Shown here: positions 61,701-64,000 of the stretch, piece after piece | How the letters are laid out: the number at the start of each line of letters is the position of its first letter | Position numbering within the stretch: the first letter of the stretch is position 1 | DNA from: Liolophura sinensis | Taxonomy: Eukaryota > Mollusca > Polyplacophora > Chitonida > Chitonidae | NCBI RefSeq assembly: GCF_032854445.1 | Contig: NC_088298.1 | Coordinates: 15,675,504-15,739,503 of the forward strand | Direction of reading: 5' to 3' | Length of the DNA: 64,000 nucleotides | Notes under the pieces: generated by a model | Told to the model about the DNA's origin: nothing | The model's input: the letters and a program-made list of their open reading frames with translations, nothing else | Database searches by the model: none | Translations under genes and position numbers: made by a program

Positions 61701-62890
61701 TGCCGTCGATTTTCCACAGTGTTGTTGAAAACATGATCATAAATGATCAGATCACAGAAGAAAATCGGGGCAATATTTTGCGAACATTACTGCTCAAACA
61801 CAAGTAAGTTTGATCATTACATTTAAATGTTAACATGTCATATTTATTATTGTTAAGTGCACATATGCAGATATTTTTCTTCGTGGGTTAATGAGCCATT
61901 TCTATAGCGTGTTTTTGTCTTCGACTCTCATACCCTCATTATTTTTTAGGTAATACATTAGATTCTTTTGCGTGGCACATGTGGGAAAGTGTCATAGTTA
62001 CTTGCCAAAGGTTTGCTGGATTAATCTGGGCTCTCCTGTTGTCAACATTCCTGAAGCAGAACACCAAGGCGTGTAACTTAATTTCTTTTCAGTACAACTT
62101 GGAATATCAGTCCATCAATCTATGTGTCAATGTGTTGTTGTTTTTTGTTTTGTTTTTTTGTAGCAAGGAGATAAAACAGTGTGGTCACGGTGTCATATTT
62201 CCAGTGGCACTTTGACATTGAAAACTAACAGCCAGTTGACTTGTTTCCAACAGCACTTTTAATGGAACATCAAGAAAGTTTTTAACCAAGTTTTGGCCTT
62301 GCTGAAAAAATTTTTTTTTTTTTTGGCTTTGTTGGCAAAGCACAAACTAACGTGGCTAGAAGGTGTGATTTGGCGGTGGCTGTTTGATTAAATTTATATG
62401 TTGTGAATTTAAGTCTGTTGGCATTTAACGTAAAATCACATCACGGCACTCCAGAAATATTGATTCAGCGAAATAAATAAGAACTGTCAGTCCTGGCTGT
62501 ATCTCTGGAGCTGAATTTATTTTAATTTTTTTTACACATACTGTTGTAAACCTGATAATAAAATAATGTCCTAGAAATGCAGCCACAAGCTGTGATCAGA
62601 TCCTGACTTCAGTTTAGGACAGCTTTGCAATTCTAGTGCCCAGTCAATCAATTCATCCTGTCATCTGTATACTTACTCACACATTTCATTCACCATTCAT
62701 TTCCATTCCAAAGTTGTTGTTGTTGCACCACTGTGTATATATATATATATCATTTCACCACGAGTTGTCTCCCTTAGTCACATCCATGAACTAATCTCCC
62801 TGTTTTCAGACATGTCAGAGACAGAAATGATTTTATCCGGCGAAACATTTCGTATCTTAACCTCATGGGGTTGGAGCACTCAGATCGAAG
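35974..62890 (+). CDS. SLC4A2/3-like: SLC4-family anion exchanger (AE2/AE3-like), N-terminal cytoplasmic part, 10 exons, continues past window
   Basis: Proteins of this family exchange chloride for bicarbonate across membranes and set cell pH. In calcifying animals they may also supply bicarbonate for shell. The spliced reading frame gives about 646 residues. In order it shows an acidic leader, [12 protein letters not shown] followed by HVHHPL, a Lys-rich block, an acidic Ser block, [18 protein letters not shown] with [83 protein letters not shown] and [11 protein letters not shown]. These match the order in vertebrate AE2/AE3. The VPTE..ADLDDM..GIRRH block favours the AE branch over the sodium-coupled bicarbonate branch. 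All intron phases agree across ten exons except for one apparent single-base frameshift in the second exon. Transport segments are absent because the gene runs off the window. The AE assignment is firm; AE2 versus AE3 cannot be decided, since an invertebrate copy may be co-orthologous to both. Confidence 0.9.
38153..38529 (-). repeat. 38-bp minisatellite, about 10 units
   Basis: The plus-strand unit is CTTGATCTGTATAACGATAT GTTGCCTTGATATCTTGC, with GTCGCC and ACCG variants that partly alternate, and one 24-bp unit. The minus strand has a 147-codon open frame through the array ([19 protein letters not shown] theme). It is taken as a by-product because the array lies in an intron and shows no other coding sign. 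Confidence 0.93.
38621..38662 (-). mobile_element. SINE family 1 tail, minus strand
   Basis: TTTATTTATTTATTTGATTG GTGTTTTGCGCTGTGCTCA. Confidence 0.8.
39201..39408. mobile_element. MITE-like family M2 copy
   Basis: Left end TACCTGTTTCTTCTGAAATT and right end AATTAGAAGAATTAGGGTA are inverted. The body has TCACATGGTTAGACCATCTA and AAGAAATGTAATATTATACT. The copy is about 208 bp and non-coding. Confidence 0.75.
39918..40139 (+). mobile_element. SINE family 1, near full length, diverged
   Basis: Head TTGGCCTATGGTTAATGTAC CAGGGCGG, CTCACCAATGCAGTCTCTGT, a shortened centre, and ATTCTTGAGTACGGCATAAA to AATAAATT. Confidence 0.85.
40790..41335 (+). repeat. Degenerate TTCTTGCACACTTTAA array, split by a MITE
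   Basis: Loose units such as TTCTTGCACACTTTAA, ATTCTTGCACACTGACTC and CTTACACACTTCAG occur at 40790-40850 and again at 41090-41335. The M2 element at 40852-41072 sits between them. Confidence 0.65.
40852..41072. mobile_element. MITE-like family M2 copy, inside a degenerate array
   Basis: TACCCTATTTCTTCTAAATT at the left mirrors AAATTTTAGAAGAATTAGGG TA at the right. The body (CTCACATGGTTAGACCATCT AATTAACAACATACC) is nearly the same as at 39201. Confidence 0.78.
42060..42095. repeat. (TA)n microsatellite
   Basis: About 17 TA units. Confidence 0.95.
42187..42268 (+). mobile_element. SINE family 1 fragment with internal deletion
   Basis: GGCTTCCTGTCTGGCCATAC then AGCAGTCTGTGGATGG joins directly to ATATTCTTGAGTAGATAAAT. 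Confidence 0.7.
44700..45130 (+). repeat. ~430-bp repeat R2, copy 1
   Basis: From CGCTCACCTGTGGACTGCCC to about ATACAAAATAAAATTTAT it is nearly identical to 47437-47875. Differences include the T/G run (T6G9 here, T7G7 there). Both carry the same ~80-codon open frame ([30 protein letters not shown]), but no domain is recognised. Confidence 0.9.
46594..46770. mobile_element. MITE-like family M3 copy
   Basis: TCTTCAACCTTTTTGCATGT, CACTGATAAAATGACAGTTT and CCAACCAATTTACTTTTGTC match the family. Confidence 0.6.
47085..47222 (+). mobile_element. Diverged family-1-type SINE, body variant
   Basis: CCCATGTGGGAAAGTTGGTC AG, CCAAAGGTGGGTGGTTTATT, GGCTGCAGCCGTCATAAAAG TGCGAAATTTC and a CAGATAAATAATT end follow the family order. 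Confidence 0.55.
47340..47968 (+). repeat. ~430-bp repeat R2, copy 2, with ~95-bp direct repeats on both sides
   Basis: The R2 body is at about 47437-47875. A stretch with GATGGAAAAGATTCTCTTTC CTGA and AACTACTCTTAAAGTGGC lies before it (about 47340-47435) and again after it (about 47870-47965), about 90% alike. These flanks are absent from copy 1. The arrangement resembles a segment duplicated around an insertion. Confidence 0.85.
49164..49361. repeat. 57-bp inverted repeat with ~84-bp spacer
   Basis: CCAGCCTTCTACAAAGGGAA GCAAATCTTGTA...GTGCCCTCTA on the left is mirrored at 49305-49361 with about five differences. Two copies of one short repeat in opposite orientation would explain it. A family-1-like tail (GGAATATTCTTGAGTACGAT) follows the right arm. 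Confidence 0.85.
49855..50056 (+). mobile_element. SINE family 1 with clear target-site duplication
   Basis: TTACATTTTTAG occurs at 49843-49854 and again at 50057-50068, on either side of a copy running from AGGAGCCTCTCACCAATGCT to the (AAAT)n tail. The 5' end is truncated within the head, so truncation happened at insertion. Confidence 0.93.
51655..52146 (-). mobile_element. SINE family 1, minus strand, carrying an internal 22-bp minisatellite
   Basis: Plus-strand TTGATTGGTGTTTTACGCCG, CACTTATATGATGGCGGCCA and GCATTATGGTGGGAGGAAAC are the reversed family 3' half. At the point where the consensus reads GACCATCCGCAGGTTGCTGA CAGACC, the copy changes into the tandem array listed next. The 5' half of the SINE beyond the array is absent. 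Confidence 0.9.
51789..52146 (-). repeat. 22-bp minisatellite, about 16 units, derived from SINE sequence
   Basis: The unit is AGATCATCTGTAGGTTGCTGAC, with TAGCTGGC and TTGCTGGC variants. It matches the reversed SINE segment GACCATCCGCAGGTTGCTGACA with a few changes. Units with TAGCTGGC and TTGCTGAC follow one another in a partly regular order, suggesting higher-order duplication. Confidence 0.93.
53002..53328 (+). CDS. Anion exchanger exon 2, with apparent one-base frameshift
   Basis: The acceptor is ttgttttcag ending at 53001, and the donor is cagaa|gtaggt at 53328/53329. The 5' two thirds is open in the frame of [13 protein letters not shown] and on to [12 protein letters not shown]. The 3' end must be read in another frame ([13 protein letters not shown], then [11 protein letters not shown]) because only that frame joins in phase to SHRQMTF in the next exon and matches the AE2/AE3 N-terminus. 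The exon is 327 nt, but its phases need 3n+1, so one base appears to be missing between about 53220 and 53262. The CCCC run at 53248-53251 is a natural candidate. Other in-frame ATGs are at 53008 (5' frame) and 53265 (3' frame). Confidence 0.75.
53487..53546 (+). mobile_element. SINE family 1 tail fragment
   Basis: CATATTTATGAGCGAAATAT TCTGAGTA...GCGAAATAAATAAATG. Decayed. Confidence 0.55.
54436..54653 (+). CDS. Anion exchanger exon 3: His and Lys-rich N-terminal block
   Basis: The acceptor is cttgtgcccag ending at 54435 and the donor is TCGGAG|gtatga. The first two bases complete a Ser codon from the previous exon, and the exon ends in phase 0. It encodes [20 protein letters not shown], then a strongly basic run ([16 protein letters not shown]), then an acidic tail ([15 protein letters not shown]). 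The HRQ...HHPL sequence followed by basic and then acidic stretches is the order found in vertebrate AE2 and AE3 N-termini. Residues about 128-200. Confidence 0.85.
54740..54948 (+). mobile_element. SINE family 1, first of a tandem pair
   Basis: Starts GGAGCCTCTCACCAATGTGG (5'-truncated in the head) and runs to AACACCAATCAAACAAAT. AGAGGCAAATAACTGTC is found on both sides, at about 54719 and 54948. Confidence 0.92.
54968..55152 (+). mobile_element. SINE family 1, second of a tandem pair, more diverged
   Basis: Starts AGAGCCTCTTGCCAATGTGG, at the same internal point as its neighbour, right after the repeated AGAGGCAAATAACTGTC. Ends AAGTAAATAAGTAAATG. Confidence 0.88.
55328..55710 (+). mobile_element. 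SINE family 2, long copy ending in (CA)n
   Basis: The head GCTTTGGTGGCCTGATGGTT AGAAACG is tRNA-like. The core is GGTGTCAGTGTAACTGACTG GGTG and TGGTGTCTTCAGCATGACA. The end GACTGAAAAACTGTTAAGTA precedes ACGTGAAACGTCAAA and about 17 CA units at 55676-55710. The length is typical of SINEs with a conserved central domain. Confidence 0.75.
56037..56315. mobile_element. MITE-like family M3 copy with a SINE fragment inside, just upstream of exon 4
   Basis: TACTGTAATTCTTCAATGCA begins the copy. GGGCATTATTTTGTGTAGAC and TTAATGTTGTTTTGTCCCC continue it. A SINE family-1 fragment at 56085-56163 splits it. The element ends about 55 bp before the exon 4 acceptor. Confidence 0.65.
56085..56163 (+). mobile_element. 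SINE family 1 fragment nested in a MITE
   Basis: TTTGTGGATGGTCGTGGGTT TCC...GCTGAAATATTCTGTCAAATAAATAAG. Both the head and part of the centre are missing. Confidence 0.75.
56369..56885 (+). CDS. Anion exchanger exon 4: acidic, Pro/Ser-rich linker ending in VQFFFG
   Basis: The acceptor is gtgtttccag ending at 56368 and the donor is TTTG|gtgagt. It enters in phase 0 and leaves in phase 1. The 172 codons begin [20 protein letters not shown], pass through a Pro/Gly-rich stretch and Ser-rich segments ([28 protein letters not shown]), and end in [10 protein letters not shown]. The VQFF motif is the family landmark also seen in AE2 (VQFFL). The KRQSS, SRKGS and KKGSS sites resemble basophilic kinase targets, which is inference only. 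A SINE lies only about 45 bp beyond the donor. Confidence 0.88.
56931..57164 (+). mobile_element. SINE family 1, 45 bp after the exon 4 donor
   Basis: GTTGCAGCATAGTGACCCAG AAGCC head remnant, GAGTTCAAGTCCAGCTCATG, a well-kept body, and ACTAATCAAATAAATAAA. GTTTTGT occurs on both sides as a possible short target duplication. Confidence 0.92.
57458..57551 (+). CDS. Anion exchanger exon 5: short linker
   Basis: The acceptor is accttgccag ending at 57457 and the donor is GTTGG|gtgagt. It enters in phase 1 and leaves in phase 2. It encodes [20 protein letters not shown] then [11 protein letters not shown], a hydrophilic linker with no recognised motif. It is accepted because both splice sites are strong and both phases match the neighbours. 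Confidence 0.8.
57695..57860 (+). repeat. Dispersed repeat R1, uninterrupted copy
   Basis: ATGACTTAAAATTTCACCCA, AGCATTTTTAGAGGCAAATA ACTT, AATTTTCCAGTAAAATAGCA, CAAACCTCAAAACATCTTTC, AACAGATCTCTCAGAATTAG. The best reference copy for the family. Confidence 0.7.
57915..58102 (+). CDS. Anion exchanger exon 6: His cluster and VPTE/ADLDDM block
   Basis: The acceptor is tttgtaaatgcag ending at 57914 and the donor is GGCCA|gtgagt. It encodes a basic and His-rich stretch ([13 protein letters not shown]), then [20 protein letters not shown], then [21 protein letters not shown]. The last part matches the vertebrate AE2/AE3 segment RVPTDE...ADLD.MKSHR, with the MASHR codons split over the following intron. 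This is one of the best branch-diagnostic blocks in the gene. Confidence 0.92.
58803..58942 (+). CDS. Anion exchanger exon 7: [13 protein letters not shown] block and Lys-rich stretch
   Basis: The acceptor is a long poly-T tract plus cacag ending at 58802, and the donor is CATGAG|gtaagc. It enters in phase 1 and leaves in phase 0. It encodes [18 protein letters not shown], then a Lys-rich run ([17 protein letters not shown]), then DHTPHE. The next exon continues VFVELD, giving HEVFVELD across the junction as in AE2/AE3. Confidence 0.92.
58943..60758 (+). other. Intron between exons 7 and 8
   Basis: This 1.8-kb AT-rich intron ends in a long poly-T acceptor tract. Apart from the MITE at 60369-60606, nothing recognisable is seen. 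Confidence 0.8.
60369..60606. mobile_element. MITE-like family M2, best terminal repeats
   Basis: TACTGTAATTCTTCTCATTT TT at the left mirrors AAAAATTAGAAGAATTACAG TA at the right, 22 bp with one mismatch, with TA at both outer ends. The body has TAGCCAATGCACATGTAATT and CCTCACATGG. About 238 bp, non-coding, inside the intron between exons 7 and 8. Confidence 0.82.
60759..60942 (+). CDS. Anion exchanger exon 8: core of the Band-3 cytoplasmic domain
   Basis: The acceptor is poly-T plus cacag ending at 60758, and the donor is AGAG|gtgtgt. It enters in phase 0 and leaves in phase 1. It encodes [20 protein letters not shown], then [20 protein letters not shown], then [21 protein letters not shown]. 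These residues (about 514-574) are the most conserved part of the SLC4 N-terminal domain. In mammalian AE2 the [12 protein letters not shown] region has been linked to pH sensing. Here the copy reads [20 protein letters not shown], with EEGA in place of the vertebrate AE-type EEET. Confidence 0.97.
61150..61222 (+). mobile_element. SINE family 1, decayed 3' fragment
   Basis: CACCCGGGCTAAACCTGTGG, GTGAAAAATTCTTGAGCGTG and AAAACAATCAAATAAAGACA. Confidence 0.6.
61294..61435. mobile_element. MITE-like family M3, truncated copy
   Basis: ATACTTTTTGTAAAGCCCTG, CCAATCCAAGCAATGTAGTT TTG and AAGTTTGAGGGATTAAGG match the 3' two thirds of the family. Confidence 0.6.
61668..61803 (+). CDS. Anion exchanger exon 9: [14 protein letters not shown] segment
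   Basis: The acceptor is a poly-C tract plus cag ending at 61667, and the donor is CACAA|gtaagt. It enters in phase 1 and leaves in phase 2. It encodes [20 protein letters not shown], then [20 protein letters not shown], then LLLKHK. This aligns by eye along its whole length with the AE2/AE3 segment from LLDL to LLLKH. Confidence 0.97.
62810..62890 (+). CDS. Anion exchanger exon 10, last exon seen in this window
   Basis: The acceptor is ctccctgttttcag ending at 62809. It enters in phase 2 and encodes [14 protein letters not shown], then [12 protein letters not shown]. The RNIS motif after the LLLKH segment is at the position found in AE2. The donor chosen is CGAAG|gtttgc, which is weak, so the 3' border is less sure than the reading frame. 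No later exon is recognised before the end of the window. Confidence 0.8.
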
Positions 62891-64000
62891 GTTTGCTGTT
62901 GGTTGTCATGTGACTTGTTGTTGTTGTTGTTTAACACAAAAACAACTGGAATGATACTTCACCATCTGTAGCACCCTCTTTAGGTCACCCTCTTCATGTC
63001 ACCCTCTTCATGTCCCCCATTGCTCGATATATATTTGTCCGGTCTCTTTGGGCCTATGGTTTCTTGAAACAAAGTTTCCCCTCAAAATTTGTTCCAAACT
63101 CAAAGATTAATCTTGTCGATCTTTGAGGCAGACATCAAAATAAAGTTTCAAGTCCAAATTTAAGTCCCTGCTGAATTGTGGAAGCTGTATTTCATGGAAC
63201 CAAGCCCCACATTTACATTTGCCTTCACCTGTCCTGCATGCATTGCCTGTCCATCAATAAGTGTCTTTATTATTTGTGGACTTGTCTTCTGCTGTTTGTC
63301 ATACATGTTAAAAAACATTGTATTGGTGCATTTTGAAAGTTATATTTTTATATAAAGCTGTGCTTTTGCGGAAGGTTGCAGTTTATTTTTGCATGGATGC
63401 TTATACTTTCTTTAATGTCGAAGTTCTTAGATTATTCATGGGTTTATGTTCTGCAAAGTGTTGGGTAGAAAAAAAAAGAGAAAATTTTTTTTTTATTTAT
63501 TTATTTATTTGATTGGTGTTTTACGTCGTACGTGCTTGTGTTGTGAAATGCAAATATTACCAAGTATGGATTCGTCTCTTCTGAAATTAATTTTCAAACA
63601 TTTATTTAGAGCTTTTATAAGCAATTCCATTTAACACATCTAGCAACGGCTTGAATTGCACCTTTGCCATGGCTAAGAATTAACAGCTATTTTATACATC
63701 AGGTGGTCCACTTTGAAGATGCCTAGACCATGCTTATGTTCCCTTCCACATTTATATAGGACTCCCGTTTTTAATATCCCAAATGTGTTTTCATACTTTC
63801 CTTTATATGCCTTATTCTAAGCATGAATGAATGGCCTTCATTATGCCCAGAATGGAAAAATATATGTACCCAAAAAAATATAACAAATATTGACCATCAG
63901 TTTGCAATATTTTCAAACAATGTAAAAAATAAAATGAAACAATGAAATAGCTAACATGAAATTTCTTTAAAGGAAAGAAGTTTTAAGAGGATTTATGTTA
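62891..64000 (+). other. Start of intron after exon 10; nothing coding seen
   Basis: AT-rich DNA with short CACCCTCTTCATGTC direct repeats at about 62985-63010 and a minus-strand SINE tail near 63490-63530. No following anion exchanger exon was found before the end of the window. Confidence 0.6.
63490..63532 (-). mobile_element. SINE family 1 tail, minus strand
   Basis: TTTATTTATTTATTTATTTG ATTGGTGTTTTACGTCGTAC on plus is the reversed family end. Confidence 0.8.

Noticed and set aside
1-64000. A novel multi-gene system such as defence, secretion or biosynthesis
   Set aside because: Only one protein-coding gene is supportable; everything else is intron, repeat or unrecognised noncoding DNA.

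Overview
This is an animal nuclear window: AT-rich, gene-poor, with GT..AG introns, heavy SINE and MITE load and many minisatellites. The SINE style, the frequent ACATGT/TACATGTA words and the animal-type gene point to a marine lophotrochozoan, most likely a mollusc. The species is an inference and is not proven here.

One gene can be supported: the 5' part of an SLC4-family anion exchanger (AE type, closest in layout to vertebrate AE2/AE3, SLC4A2/SLC4A3), on the plus strand. Ten exons were placed by hand from splice signals, reading phase and family motifs. They are 35929-36027 (5'UTR plus 18 codons), 53002-53328, 54436-54653, 56369-56885, 57458-57551, 57915-58102, 58803-58942, 60759-60942, 61668-61803 and 62810-62890. 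Together they encode about 646 residues of the N-terminal cytoplasmic domain. The membrane domain must lie beyond base 64000. All phases agree except inside the second exon, where the frame must shift by one base between about 53220 and 53262.

Region by region: 1-35.9 kb is intergenic or far-upstream (possibly 5'-noncoding) DNA with no convincing protein-coding exon. It holds many copies of one tRNA-derived SINE family (family 1), a second tRNA-derived SINE family with a shared core (family 2), palindromic MITEs, and minisatellites with periods of 28, 18, 68 and 140 bp. The 36.0-53.0 kb stretch is one 17-kb intron. It carries a 38-bp minisatellite, three MITE copies, a near-identical pair of ~430-bp repeats, an inverted repeat, and a SINE copy in which a 22-bp minisatellite has grown from the SINE's own sequence. 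The 53.0-62.9 kb stretch is the exon cluster, with SINE and MITE copies lying within tens of bases of exon borders.

I see no operon, CRISPR array, phage, secretion or defence system. The most useful observations are the gene model with its apparent frameshift, the SINE-born minisatellite, the nested and tandem repeat insertions, and several dispersed MITE-like families with clear terminal inverted repeats.
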